Shown piece by piece: positions 19,084 through 27,641 of a stretch of DNA of 64,000 bases. How positions within the stretch are numbered: position 1 is the first letter of the stretch; each line of letters opens with the position of its first letter. The position numbers and the translations under genes were made by a program. This DNA comes from Pelagirhabdus alkalitolerans (GTDB taxonomy: Bacteria; Bacillota; Bacilli; Bacillales; Amphibacillaceae): NCBI RefSeq assembly GCF_900096905.1, contig NZ_FMYI01000001.1, positions 372,001 through 436,000 on the forward strand. The letters are read 5' to 3'. The notes below the pieces were generated by a model that did not search any database, was not told where the DNA came from, and saw nothing but the letters and a program-made list of their open reading frames with translations.

Positions 19084-19911
19084 TTGAATGCCTTGAAAAA
19101 GGATGATTTGATGTTCACACTAGGTCGTGCAATTGACATGCGCTATAAAAGCAATATCATGATTTTAGGTTTAACGTTAATGGCCGCAATTTTAGGCTGG
19201 ATTTTCACAGGAGAAGGGGTCCTCGGACTATATTTAGGTGGTGGCGTCTTCTTAAGCTGGGCTTTAGCTAGAGAACTTGATCCTGCCCATGCGTTATCAG
19301 CCTTTGTGGTAGCTATCCTATCTTTTTCAACGTTTCTCTCTACGAATCCAATTCAGGTCACCTTAATATTCTGGTTACTTCTTTTAATGAGAGTCGTCAA
19401 CAGAATTACTGGGAAGAAACTGACCTTAGTCGATGTCGTGTCTACATTGGGGTTCACTGTCTTTCTATCATTCTCCCGTGAAAACAGTCTGTATTTGCTG
19501 CTCTTTATGGTGGCGATCGTTAGCTTGGTGATCATCGGTGAACGGTCAATGTTCGTCCTGATCTCTAGTAGTTTCACTGTTATCTTATTTCTAGGACAGA
19601 CGATCTTTATGGACAGTTTGAGCTTTATTTCTTTAGGTGAACTAGACTATTTAACGGGTAGTCTACTTATTTTAACTTTTCTATCTGTTCCACTATTTTG
19701 GAAACTATCAAAAGCTAACATCTTAGATGACTTGGATAAGAAAGTTAGTTCCGTGCGCATTTTTTCCAGTCAACTCGTGTATGCTCTAGCCATTATTCTC
19801 TTCACTTTATACGGTAGTCTGACGATTAACGATCAGCTGATTCACCTTGCTGTTATATTAGGAATAATGCTTTATCACCTTAGTGTGCGTGTATTTATCT
19901 TTAAATATTAA
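19084..19911 (+). CDS. Polytopic membrane protein, hypothetical
   Basis: About 275 residues with seven or eight hydrophobic segments. A notable cytoplasm-type motif ALARELDPAHALSAF lies between helices near residue 65, and a short cytoplasmic loop KANILDDLDKK near 215. I know similar RE(L/I)DP motifs in uncharacterised Firmicutes membrane proteins but no function. The start is unclear: TTG 19084 gives the longest frame, while ATG 19111 follows AAAAAGGA at 7 bases and is quite likely. No neighbour points to a role. Confidence 0.6.
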   Translation: MNALKKDDLMFTLGRAIDMRYKSNIMILGLTLMAAILGWIFTGEGVLGLYLGGGVFLSWALARELDPAHALSAFVVAILSFSTFLSTNPIQVTLIFWLLLLMRVVNRITGKKLTLVDVVSTLGFTVFLSFSRENSLYLLLFMVAIVSLVIIGERSMFVLISSSFTVILFLGQTIFMDSLSFISLGELDYLTGSLLILTFLSVPLFWKLSKANILDDLDKKVSSVRIFSSQLVYALAIILFTLYGSLTINDQLIHLAVILGIMLYHLSVRVFIFKY

Positions 19912-19991
19912 CTTATGGAATACACACTAAAGGTCGATGGTGAGTTGACTCCTCATCGTCGGCATTTGACGTGATCCGAAAAAGCGATTTC

Positions 19992-20195
19992 TTAATCATT
20001 TTTATTATTCGAAATGACCTTTATTATTTGTATCGTGATGACAGTTAAAAAAACCAAATGAAAAATGGCTAACCCTATATATTCCCATGTTGCGACATCC
20101 CCATCTAAGATTACGTTAAAAACCACTAAATTTAAAAACAAGAAAAGTAAAATTGAAAGTATTAAATTTACAATTGTATTTTCAGTGAAATTCAT
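19992..20195 (-). CDS. Small two-helix membrane protein, hypothetical
   Basis: A 67-residue protein starting at ATG 20195 behind AAAGGAGCGG. It contains two hydrophobic segments and a conserved-looking turn (DGDVATWEYIG) between them. A longer reading upstream exists but ignores the ribosome site. Function not recognised. Confidence 0.55.
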   Translation of the reverse strand: MNFTENTIVNLILSILLFLFLNLVVFNVILDGDVATWEYIGLAIFHLVFLTVITIQIIKVISNNKND

Positions 20196-20319
20196 GAAAC
20201 CCGCTCCTTTCCAGGAAAATACATACCTCTTTTTAACATTTTTAAATCGAATAGTAAACCTCAAAAAACTAAATGAAGGTACGAGTAATCATGCTAAAGA
20301 TCCTGAAACTCTAAACGAA

Positions 20320-20364
20320 AAACGATCCCTTATCACATGGATTGACCGTGATTAAGGAATCGTT
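20320..20364 (-). terminator. Terminator of the S-box cyclase operon
   Basis: An imperfect stem (20321-20336 with 20348-20364) reads into TTTTT on the minus strand, directly after the homocysteine methyltransferase gene. Confidence 0.75.
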
Positions 20365-20370
20365 CTTCGC

Positions 20371-21423
20371 TTAGGCTTTACTTCGATAATTGGCATTATG
20401 TGCTTTTAATGTTTTGTCTTTTCCAAATAAGAAATGCTTCTCCATATCTGGTGAATATTTTGAATTGATCGTTTCAATCCCTATCGCTTCAGCAACCGAT
20501 CTCAACATCGCAGGTGATGCTCCGCAACAAAGACCGATGTAATTAATCCCAATCTGATGTGCTTCTTTTGCCCACTCGGCTAGTTCATATCGATTGTGAT
20601 AGAGTGGGTCGAGTGATGTTGGGAACGTCGTCTCCGTCGGTAAGTGACAACTGCATCCACCATCCGGTAAATTGAAAAACGTTGGGTGATCGTCTGTTGT
20701 TCGATACGGGATCGGAAGCCCCGCCACATAACCATCGACCGCTTCACGTACCTTTTCTAAATAAGGTTGCATCGTATCAGGTCCTCGGAAGCAGTTCATC
20801 CCAACAACGAGTGCGCCTTTCTCTGATAGAATTCGACACGACTCTTCAACGGTGTATCCGTCTCGCATGATGTTCTCACCCATTAATCCTAACGTGATCA
20901 CAGCTTCTAACCCTTGTCTTTGAATTTCTTCAAGCGCAATGACGGCTTCTTCATGGTAATAGAAGGTTTCGCCATTAATGAAATCAACACCTTCTTCTTT
21001 ACACCACTCAAGCATTTCACGAAACATGCTTCTCACTTTATCTTTAGATGCTTGATCTTCGGGATCAAAGATATTCGTATTGGAAATGTTCCCTGCGACC
21101 AATGCTTCTTCAGTTGGGTGCTCTTTTGCGACTTCTTTGGCTAGACGAATCGCTGAACGGTTCAGTGGCTCCAGTAAATCCTCTTTACCGATAATCCGCA
21201 TCTTCTCGCGATGAGCATTGTACGTAAAGGCGAGTACAACATCTGAACCGGCGTTCATGTAATCACGATATGTTTGTTTTAACACATCCGGATGTTCAAG
21301 TGCCACTTCTGGCACAAACGAACCGGCCTGTAAGTAGCCTCTACGCTCCATTTCAAATAAATACCCTTCCCCGGCAATAACGGGACCTTCTTTTAACCTT
21401 TGTTCTAACGATCTTTTTGCCAT
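20371..21423 (-). CDS. Homocysteine S-methyltransferase family protein (BHMT-like)
   Basis: The family moves a methyl group from betaine, S-methylmethionine or a related donor to homocysteine, forming methionine. At 350 residues it is a single Pfam S-methyl_trans barrel. The three zinc cysteines are present: C211 in GMNCFRG and C299-C300 in IGLCCGASP, matching BHMT numbering. The start at ATG 21423 follows GAGAGGGG by 8 bases; an upstream frame extension has no ribosome site. It is the last gene of an operon under a SAM-I riboswitch, which agrees with a methionine role. The methyl donor is unknown; betaine or dimethylsulfoniopropionate would fit a salt-adapted organism. Confidence 0.88.
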   Translation of the reverse strand: MAKRSLEQRLKEGPVIAGEGYLFEMERRGYLQAGSFVPEVALEHPDVLKQTYRDYMNAGSDVVLAFTYNAHREKMRIIGKEDLLEPLNRSAIRLAKEVAKEHPTEEALVAGNISNTNIFDPEDQASKDKVRSMFREMLEWCKEEGVDFINGETFYYHEEAVIALEEIQRQGLEAVITLGLMGENIMRDGYTVEESCRILSEKGALVVGMNCFRGPDTMQPYLEKVREAVDGYVAGLPIPYRTTDDHPTFFNLPDGGCSCHLPTETTFPTSLDPLYHNRYELAEWAKEAHQIGINYIGLCCGASPAMLRSVAEAIGIETINSKYSPDMEKHFLFGKDKTLKAHNANYRSKA

Positions 21424-21522
21424 TGTTTGAACCCCTCTCGACTTTTCATTGTATAGGTAGTGTAGCACTCATGACCTGTAGTGATGAAACACGAAAATAC
21501 TATGGTTTGCTATAGCATCAAG

Positions 21523-22443
21523 CTATACCGAATCTACTTCTTCATGAATCGTTTCTTTTAAATACTCAATATAGCGCGTCGCTAATGGACTCATCGTTAC
21601 ATCTTTATGTTTAATAAAACCGACTTCAATCGATTCATCGACCTCTAACGGGATCGCCACAACATCATCATTGTTAATGTCATAGCTGATGATCCCTGTC
21701 GAAATCGTATACCCATTCAAACCAATCAATAGATTAAATAAAGTCGCTCGATCACTGACACGAATGTTTTTAGGCCTTGAAATTGTATTTAGTATTTCTT
21801 CTGAGAAATAAAACGAGTTATGATCTCCTTGTTCAAACGATAAGTAAGGAAACGGTGTGAGATCATCAAGGGTTACAGCATCCTTTACTGCAAGTGGATT
21901 GTTTGAACTAATAAAGACGTGTGGTTTGGCAGTAAAGAGGGTTTCAAACACTAAGCGTCCTTCTTTTAAAAACTTCAAGATGACTTTTCGGTTAAAATCA
22001 TTTAAATATAAAATGCCAATTTCACTTCTGAGGGTCTTCACATCTTCAATAATATCAAAGGTGCGCGTCTCCCTTAATGCAAAATCATATTCTTTGGGGT
22101 CAATCTCTTTCAGTAATTTCACAAACGCGCTAATCGCAAACGCATAATGCTGAGCTGTGACTGAAAAATGGTGCTGGGGTGCCTGTGTCTTTTCAAAATA
22201 ACGGTTTTCAAGTAATGCCGTTTGTTCGATCACTTGTCTTGCATACCCTAAAAACTCTGATCCTTCAATCGTTTCAACAATCCCTTTATTCGTCCGTAAG
22301 AAGATCTCAATGCCTAACTCTGCTTCCAGTTCACGAATCGCATTGGATAGACTCGGCTGACTGATATATAAATTATTGGCTGCTTGACTAATCGATTGCT
22401 CTTTGGCCACTTCGATCGCATATTTTAGTTGTAGTAATGTCAT
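21523..22443 (-). CDS. LysR-family transcription regulator
   Basis: The 306-residue protein has an N-terminal winged helix (MTLLQLKYAIEVAKEQSISQAANNLYISQPSLSNAIRELE pattern, residues 1-60) and a substrate-binding domain (about 90-300). Start ATG 22443 lies behind AGGAG. It sits inside the SAM-riboswitch operon between the cyclase-like gene and the homocysteine methyltransferase gene, so it probably controls sulfur amino acid genes, in the manner of CysB, MetR or YtlI. The ligand is not visible. A 99-base gap separates it from the methyltransferase gene. Confidence 0.88.
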   Translation of the reverse strand: MTLLQLKYAIEVAKEQSISQAANNLYISQPSLSNAIRELEAELGIEIFLRTNKGIVETIEGSEFLGYARQVIEQTALLENRYFEKTQAPQHHFSVTAQHYAFAISAFVKLLKEIDPKEYDFALRETRTFDIIEDVKTLRSEIGILYLNDFNRKVILKFLKEGRLVFETLFTAKPHVFISSNNPLAVKDAVTLDDLTPFPYLSFEQGDHNSFYFSEEILNTISRPKNIRVSDRATLFNLLIGLNGYTISTGIISYDINNDDVVAIPLEVDESIEVGFIKHKDVTMSPLATRYIEYLKETIHEEVDSV

Positions 22444-22476
22444 GTACCTTCTCCTCACTCTCATAAAAACTTTCTA

Positions 22477-23211
22477 TTAAGGTAAAATAGCAAATGCTCG
22501 AACCGGAAAGCCAGATGCATTCTCAAACTTAGGTGCGACAGTGAAGATGATCGAGCCTTTAGGAGGCACTTGATCTAAATTCGTTAATAATTCAACCTGA
22601 AATGTATCTTGTTCAAGCACATAATATTCTGCTACTAAACGTCCGTTTTTTTGAATATCTTTTGCTGCATCTGTATCAAAGGTTTCATGACCGATCGCCT
22701 TGATCTTTCGTTTATCGAATAAAAAGGTTAAAGCCTCAACTGACCAACCTGGCGTATGACTTGAGCCAAATTCATCTTTGTTCTCTATAGCATCTTGGTC
22801 AGGCCAACGCTTACTCCAATCTGTACGAAGCGCTACAAATGTATCCGGATCAATCTCACCATATTCTTTTTCAAACTCTAAAATATCCTCAACTTGCAGT
22901 GTGAAGTCAGAGTTTTTCTTAACTGCTTCTGACTTATCAATGACCACTAAGGGTAAAGCCAATTCTTTTAACGCTAATTCATCTAAGTAACGTTGCTTCG
23001 GAACAAAATGGATGGGTGCGTCAATATGTGTTCCGTATTGGCCTGGAAATGAAAAGTTTTGCACAAAGAAACCATCACTATGGTCAAAAGCCGTACTCAC
23101 CTCCGCATTTTCTAATGCTGCAAAATGTGGAGAAGCCGGACCAAACGTATGCGTCAAGTCAACCCATCTCTTTTCTTTTAGTTTTTGTAGAGCTGTTAAT
23201 ACATCACTCAT
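22477..23211 (-). CDS. Cyclase-family protein (kynurenine formamidase-like)
   Basis: This metal-dependent hydrolase family includes KynB and many proteins of unknown substrate. The metal motif QYGTHIDAPIHF (about residues 58-69) is of the HxGTHxDxPxHF type, and GHETFDTD near 175 supplies further active-site residues. Length, 244 residues, is slightly above KynB. It is the first gene after the SAM-I riboswitch, in front of a LysR regulator and a homocysteine methyltransferase, so a sulfur-compound amide, ester or lactone is a more likely substrate than formylkynurenine. AAGGTGAT precedes the ATG. Confidence 0.82.
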   Translation of the reverse strand: MSDVLTALQKLKEKRWVDLTHTFGPASPHFAALENAEVSTAFDHSDGFFVQNFSFPGQYGTHIDAPIHFVPKQRYLDELALKELALPLVVIDKSEAVKKNSDFTLQVEDILEFEKEYGEIDPDTFVALRTDWSKRWPDQDAIENKDEFGSSHTPGWSVEALTFLFDKRKIKAIGHETFDTDAAKDIQKNGRLVAEYYVLEQDTFQVELLTNLDQVPPKGSIIFTVAPKFENASGFPVRAFAILP

Positions 23212-23306
23212 AAAGCGATCACCTTACCTTTTTAAATTTTTAAACAAAGCTAAATCGTTACGACCTTATGATGACATCCCATTCTTCAACAGCTTTTTAT
23301 TACGCC

Positions 23307-23339
23307 AAAAAACCTCTTCTAAAAAGATAGAAGAGGTTT
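23307..23339 (-). terminator. Riboswitch-controlled terminator
   Basis: On the minus strand AAACCTCTTCTA and TAGAAGAGGTTT enclose a short loop and are followed by a T-run. It lies immediately after the SAM-I aptamer, and its CTCTTC arm can pair with GAAGAG at the aptamer 3' edge to make the antiterminator. Confidence 0.85.
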
Positions 23340-23359
23340 GCATCAACTGTTAGGGTTTC

Positions 23360-23468
23360 TCTTCTTATCTTTTCAAGCTTTTAGCTTGCTGGAATTGGCA
23401 CAGTACTTAATAAGTCTGTTGCCGAGGCTTCAAAGGGCCAGTCCCTCCACCTCTCTGGATAAGATCGT
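23360..23468 (-). promoter_or_regulatory. SAM-I (S-box) riboswitch
   Basis: On the minus strand the conserved core is plain: CTTATCCAGAGAGGTGGAGG opens P1 and P2, GGGACTGGCCC and GAAGCCTCGGCAAC follow, and GATAAGAAG closes P1. With the adjacent terminator it turns the downstream operon off when S-adenosylmethionine is plentiful. This ties the cyclase-family gene to methionine metabolism. Confidence 0.95.
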
Positions 23469-23556
23469 ATATAATTTTGAAAATTTAGAATGTTTCTATA
23501 CAATTTACTTCATTCGAAACAGCCTGTCAATACATAATGGATAAATATAGATTTTT

Positions 23557-23733
23557 TCATTGTGCACACTTTTCTTCTTTTGCTCGTTCTGCATTTCCCT
23601 GACAATGAACAGGTACACACGCCCCTTTCAATGGACAGGCCTCACATGGTTCGCTTTTAGTTTTCCGCTTTATTTTGACATAGAGTCGATATGCGTATAA
23701 GGCTAGACCGATCACGACTAAAGCTTCAATCAT
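23557..23733 (-). CDS. FeoB-associated Cys-rich membrane protein
   Basis: A 58-residue protein: one N-terminal membrane helix (MIEALVVIGLALYAY), a basic stretch KIKRKTK, then a cysteine module with C30, C33, C39, C44 (CEACPLKGACVPVHC) and a fifth cysteine near the end. The arrangement is that of the small FeoB-associated Cys-rich proteins, which may help metal handling at the FeoB pore. GGAGGGAG lies before the ATG, and the ATG overlaps the stop of the upstream CDP-alcohol transferase gene by 8 bases (ATGATTGA), so it is the last gene of the feo operon. Confidence 0.85.
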   Translation of the reverse strand: MIEALVVIGLALYAYRLYVKIKRKTKSEPCEACPLKGACVPVHCQGNAERAKEEKCAQ

Positions 23734-24298
23734 GCTCTCCCTCCGATCTCACTTCTTTCACTAACGTTCTTACCAATCGATCAACATAGTGGCATTTAAA
23801 TGTTTTAAAAGGCAGATTCATCAAACTTGCGTAGATCACAATACTCATGACTAAAACAGACGCATGGACACTATACAGATGATGTAAATAAAGGCTCATC
23901 ACGGTCAAAAATGCAGCTGATGTGACGGGTAAGCCTATATAATGTTCCTTTTGATTTGTTGCGTTAAAATGAGCTAAACGTCTTAAGGCGTGATATAAAT
24001 AAAAGAAGCTAAGCAACAACCGAAGTGGAAATGGAATCGTTGTGGCAACAAGTTGAATCCAACAAGCCCCACCAACGCCAAAGGTCACCATATCAGCGAG
24101 ACTATCTAACTCTTTTCCAAATGATGAGGATTGATCCAATAAGCGCGCAACATAACCGTCAACTCCATCACATATAATCGCTAAAAAGAAAGCGATCAGT
24201 GCATACGAGATATGACCCTCGATTAAGAAAAATAATTGAAGTAATCCAAAACAACCATTTAAGATGGTGAAGCTGTTTGCCAAGTGTTTATGAACCAC
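23726..24298 (-). CDS. CDP-alcohol phosphatidyltransferase (PssA-like)
   Basis: The family joins a phosphatidyl group from CDP-diacylglycerol to an alcohol headgroup. The signature is complete: D44-G-V-D47-G48-Y-V-A51-R52, G61, D65 and D69, followed by several membrane helices, 190 residues in all. The N-terminal HLANSFTILNGCFGL resembles phosphatidylserine synthases. GTG is the start, 7 bases after GGAGG. It overlaps the flippase-like gene by 40 bases and sits in a Fur-box feo operon, an odd place for a housekeeping lipid enzyme, so a special headgroup is possible. Serine is the default substrate. Confidence 0.85.
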   Translation of the reverse strand: MVHKHLANSFTILNGCFGLLQLFFLIEGHISYALIAFFLAIICDGVDGYVARLLDQSSSFGKELDSLADMVTFGVGGACWIQLVATTIPFPLRLLLSFFYLYHALRRLAHFNATNQKEHYIGLPVTSAAFLTVMSLYLHHLYSVHASVLVMSIVIYASLMNLPFKTFKCHYVDRLVRTLVKEVRSEGEHD

Positions 24299-25158
24299 TT
24301 GATCACCTCCATGCTGGCAAGATACAATCCACTCACTATAAAGACACCGTAATACGTGATAAACCGGAATAAAAGAGCCATTTCAATCGCTGTTGAATAG
24401 TTGGTTCCGTGCGATGTTAATCCAAAGACTAACGCTGCTTCAAATGTCCCCATTCCACCCGGTGTGATCGGTAGATTGCCTGCAAAATAGCTAAATAACG
24501 TGATGCCAATCAGCTGAATATAACTAATGGATAGATCGTAATGAAGACCTAAGATCCATAGTTTTAACGGAAATAACAACCAAACGAAACTATTGATCGT
24601 CAACAACCGGATTAAAATAAAGCCGCCTAACTTAACCAATTGTTCTTGGGCCTCTATGGCGAAACCTCTCACTTTTTCACTCTTCAAACAGACGAAAACA
24701 ACTGTTGCGATAAGTATAAACAGGCCGACCAATCGACCGATCGTAACATGTGACATAAGCTCATACCCAAACAAAAACATAAGAAAGGTCAAGCTAACGA
24801 GAGATAAGCTTTTTCCGATCAAAATCATGGATAGGCAACGCGATTTTGTAGATTGGGTTATTGTTTCGATATAACGCATTTTGACCACTTCACCGCCTAC
24901 TTTCATCATAGGGGTGATGACATCAAAAAAAGTGCCTAATAATTGCATATGAAGACTTTGAAAGTAGCGAAATGACACGTTTTGCTTCTGAATGATCATT
25001 TTATTCTGCCAAGCTAGTAAAATAATCGTCAATAATTGCAAGCCCGCCATCACGGTTAAATGCTTGACTGGATAGTCGCTCGGTAGAGTCATAGACCGAA
25101 ACACATAAAAAGTTGATAGAATGAGTACACTATAGATCACGATTTTTCGTTTTAACAT
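24259..25158 (-). CDS. UPF0104/YbhN-type flippase-like membrane protein
   Basis: The 299-residue protein has about eight membrane segments and the lysylphosphatidylglycerol-synthase TM-region signatures MKVGGEVVKMRY (near residue 85) and GNLPITPGGMGTFEAAL (near 232). Relatives move or modify lipids, such as the flippase half of MprF. Here it stands alone, without the aminoacyl transferase domain. Its ends overlap both neighbours (7 and 40 bases), so it is firmly coupled to the nicotianamine-synthase-like and CDP-alcohol transferase genes. The cargo is unknown. Confidence 0.82.
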   Translation of the reverse strand: MLKRKIVIYSVLILSTFYVFRSMTLPSDYPVKHLTVMAGLQLLTIILLAWQNKMIIQKQNVSFRYFQSLHMQLLGTFFDVITPMMKVGGEVVKMRYIETITQSTKSRCLSMILIGKSLSLVSLTFLMFLFGYELMSHVTIGRLVGLFILIATVVFVCLKSEKVRGFAIEAQEQLVKLGGFILIRLLTINSFVWLLFPLKLWILGLHYDLSISYIQLIGITLFSYFAGNLPITPGGMGTFEAALVFGLTSHGTNYSTAIEMALLFRFITYYGVFIVSGLYLASMEVIKWFINTWQTASPS

Positions 25159-25685
25159 GGCTTTAACACTCTACGCATACTCAAATGAATCTTTTCGATT
25201 AAGCAACGTCTGACAATCAGTACTTGATCACTTTTTAATTGTGACTCAATATGGTCGACAACTTGCTCCTTAGGTATCACCTGTTTAGCCACATGGATGA
25301 TTTTGTAGTGACGAATATCGATAAGGGATCCTTCAGCCAATATTGATTGAATCCCACCTACATCATATCTAGAAAAGTACTGTTCCATTTGTTCAATCGC
25401 TTTTGGGTCTATATCCACGACATCCACTGGATTGTTCGTCCAATAATGGATCGAGCAAGCCGTCTCCGGAAGTGCTCCTCCACCAATACAAAGTACACGT
25501 CCTGTTTGATTGCTATAGACACGCCTAAGCTCAAGATGTGTCAACAAACGGTAATAGCCAATGAAGAGCCAACGCACACATGCAAAACGATGCGCCATTT
25601 TTTCAAGCTTACTCGTTAATGTGAGTCGTAATTTCATGATTAAAATGCTAGCAAACAATCGCCAGCGCCCCGCCTCCTTTTTCAT
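25152..25685 (-). CDS. Nicotianamine-synthase-like SAM-dependent enzyme
   Basis: A 177-residue Rossmann-type protein. The SAM site reads VLCIGGGALPETA (64-76), where the nicotianamine synthases and staphylopine CntL have GSGP(L/F)P(L/S)T, and VDIDPKA follows (90-96). Such enzymes transfer the aminopropyl part of SAM rather than methyl. The protein is shorter than plant enzymes and CntL (about 270), with a short basic N-terminal helix. The start is doubtful: ATG 25685 has no ribosome site upstream, and AAAAAGGAGG lies inside the frame after it. It follows feoB by 4 bases, so a metallophore-type product is plausible. A plain methyltransferase is the alternative. Confidence 0.65.
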   Translation of the reverse strand: MKKEAGRWRLFASILIMKLRLTLTSKLEKMAHRFACVRWLFIGYYRLLTHLELRRVYSNQTGRVLCIGGGALPETACSIHYWTNNPVDVVDIDPKAIEQMEQYFSRYDVGGIQSILAEGSLIDIRHYKIIHVAKQVIPKEQVVDHIESQLKSDQVLIVRRCLIEKIHLSMRRVLKPC

Positions 25686-25689
25686 AAAT

Positions 25690-27399
25690 TTATAACACTA
25701 AATGGCCGATTTGATTGACAAGCGTTCCGACAACGAGCGCGATGCCGATCGTTGAAACAAAGACAAGGATGCCAAAACGCAATTTAAATTCCTTAATGAT
25801 CACCATTAAAACGGACAAACACGGTAAGTAAAAGAGCGCAATCATCGCACCCGTTGTTAATTGCAGCGTGGTTAAATCCATTTCAAGTAGTGGCATGACA
25901 GCTAGCTCACGCCTGATAATCCCAAGTAAAAGCGCAAGGCTTGCCTCTTTTGGCAGACCTAATAGATTGACCATGACAGGTTCAATCCATGAACTGATCG
26001 CAACAAGGGCATTCGTTTCGACTAAAAATGCTGCCAGTAAGATCCCTAACACCATCGGTACCTCAGCTTCAAAAATAAAATGCTTCATCCGATACGTTAA
26101 TTTTTTAATAAACGCTGTCCGGTCCGGCATTAAAAGTGGCGGTAAATCGATAATGACAGGCTCTCGTTCTGTTTTTAAGAATTTATGCATGATCCACCCT
26201 GTGAAAACAATCACAATTATAGACATAAGAAAAACAAAACCTAAGGCCAAAAGTGACCGATCCCCCAGTAGTGCGATAAAAGCACCTGTTTGTGCGGTAC
26301 AAGGCACACCGACGGATACCATCATCGTCACCATTAGACGCTCTTTTCTTGATCTAAGCGTTCGCGTACCAAGTATCGCTGGAACCGAACAGCCATAACC
26401 GAGCATAAATGGAACAATTGCTTGTCCAGGTAAGCCCATTTTTGAAAATAACCCATCTAGTAATACCGAAACACGCGCAAGATAACCTGTATCTTCAAAT
26501 AAAGAGAGAATAATATAAAATAAAAAGACATAAGGCAAAATCAATGCAAATGGCCACTCAATGCCTTTAATCAACACACCATATTCTCCAATTAATAACT
26601 GTTGCAAAAGACCATCACTCGTCAGTTGTGTGATCAATCCTTCAATAAAGGGCCGCCACACACCATTAACAAGAGGAAGTAGAATGACAGATCGAATGGC
26701 TTTTCCGCCTCCAACGACAAATCCTATCGCTAATGCCATCGAGAAAAATAAAAAGAACAGCCCATAGACTGGATGAATCAACAGATGATTGAGTCGATCG
26801 CTCCATAATGTCTCTGATGGTTCACGTTTTATCGTTCGGAGTGCTTCTACAAGTGGCGGTAGCGTTCGATTAACGTCTTGCGTTTTTAAACTGAAAATCT
26901 GTTCTTTTGCTTTTTCTACCCAATCATTGTCTGTTGCTTTGATCATTAAAAACGGAACACCTAGCTTTTCACTTAATGCATCGACATCAACAGAAATGTT
27001 TCGCTTCATAGCCAGGTCACTAAAGTTGATTAAAACCAATGTTGGCTTTTGTTTATTTAATAATTGATATAAAAAAGGAAGCTCTCGCTCAAGTTGCGTT
27101 CCATCTAGAACAACGACTAAATCTGTGTTAGGTTGCTCCAACCAATGATGGGTTAATTGATCTGTCTCTGTCTCACCATCAAGCAGGTACACACCAGGTG
27201 CATCTGTTAAAAGGTGTGACTTTTGTTTATGACTTATATGAGCTTGTAAGACATCGACCGTTGTCCCTTCATAATTGGCACTTTGAACATGCCGGTCGGT
27301 TAATTTAGAAAAAACAACACTCTTTCCGACATTAGGTCGACCCACTAGCAATGTATGAGACTCACCTTTTCGTACTTCTTCTTGATTATGACAAGACAT
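25690..27399 (-). CDS. feoB: Ferrous iron transporter B (FeoB), short form
   Basis: FeoB takes up Fe2+ with a cytoplasmic GTPase domain and a polytopic membrane domain. The GTPase shows GRPNVGKS (20-27), DAPG and NFSD (in place of the usual NMxD). The membrane part has the core GYGCSVPAILGTRTL and a second gate segment with PCTAQTGAF in place of the common PCSARLPV. At 569 residues it is about 100 shorter than Bacillus FeoB; the helical GDI region after the GTPase appears reduced. It overlaps feoA by 14 bases. A Fur box controls the operon. A related divalent metal is possible because of the variant motif. Confidence 0.88.
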   Translation of the reverse strand: MSCHNQEEVRKGESHTLLVGRPNVGKSVVFSKLTDRHVQSANYEGTTVDVLQAHISHKQKSHLLTDAPGVYLLDGETETDQLTHHWLEQPNTDLVVVLDGTQLERELPFLYQLLNKQKPTLVLINFSDLAMKRNISVDVDALSEKLGVPFLMIKATDNDWVEKAKEQIFSLKTQDVNRTLPPLVEALRTIKREPSETLWSDRLNHLLIHPVYGLFFLFFSMALAIGFVVGGGKAIRSVILLPLVNGVWRPFIEGLITQLTSDGLLQQLLIGEYGVLIKGIEWPFALILPYVFLFYIILSLFEDTGYLARVSVLLDGLFSKMGLPGQAIVPFMLGYGCSVPAILGTRTLRSRKERLMVTMMVSVGVPCTAQTGAFIALLGDRSLLALGFVFLMSIIVIVFTGWIMHKFLKTEREPVIIDLPPLLMPDRTAFIKKLTYRMKHFIFEAEVPMVLGILLAAFLVETNALVAISSWIEPVMVNLLGLPKEASLALLLGIIRRELAVMPLLEMDLTTLQLTTGAMIALFYLPCLSVLMVIIKEFKLRFGILVFVSTIGIALVVGTLVNQIGHLVL

Positions 27400-27619
27400 C
27401 TTCTGTCCATTCCTTTACTCTAATTTTTCTCGCCAATTGATGGTCAATGGCAATTTGTCGCTTATTAACCTCAACGATCACTGGCCCTTTAAAAGCTGAA
27501 TGGCTAACACACGTAAAACACCCTTTAGAATGAATACCTAATGCTTCCAAACGTGGATGATCTGGACAATCCATCACACAATACGTTTTTTTAGGACAAC
27601 TCTGATTGAGAGGAAACAT
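27386..27619 (-). CDS. feoA: FeoA-like protein with N-terminal cysteines
   Basis: FeoA is a small SH3-fold protein that supports FeoB. The core LEALGIHSKG...GPVIVEVNKRQIAIDHQLARKIRV is typical. Before it stands a cysteine group (SCPKKTYCVMDCP) not present in ordinary FeoA, and a further CFTC follows in the core. Start ATG 27619 is preferred; GTG 27628 abuts the ribosome site. It is the first gene of the operon, 23 bases downstream of the Fur box. Confidence 0.8.
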   Translation of the reverse strand: MFPLNQSCPKKTYCVMDCPDHPRLEALGIHSKGCFTCVSHSAFKGPVIVEVNKRQIAIDHQLARKIRVKEWTEDVLS

Positions 27620-27641
27620 ACCTAACACCCACCTTTTAATT

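Noticed and set aside
19912..19991. Possible hairpin after the 275-codon membrane protein
   Set aside because: CGATG and CATCG arms are short and imperfect and no T-run follows.
25868..26398. 176-codon plus-strand ORF inside feoB
   Set aside because: It is antisense to a well-supported FeoB membrane domain, has no ribosome site and an Arg/Ser/Thr-rich composition typical of a shadow frame.
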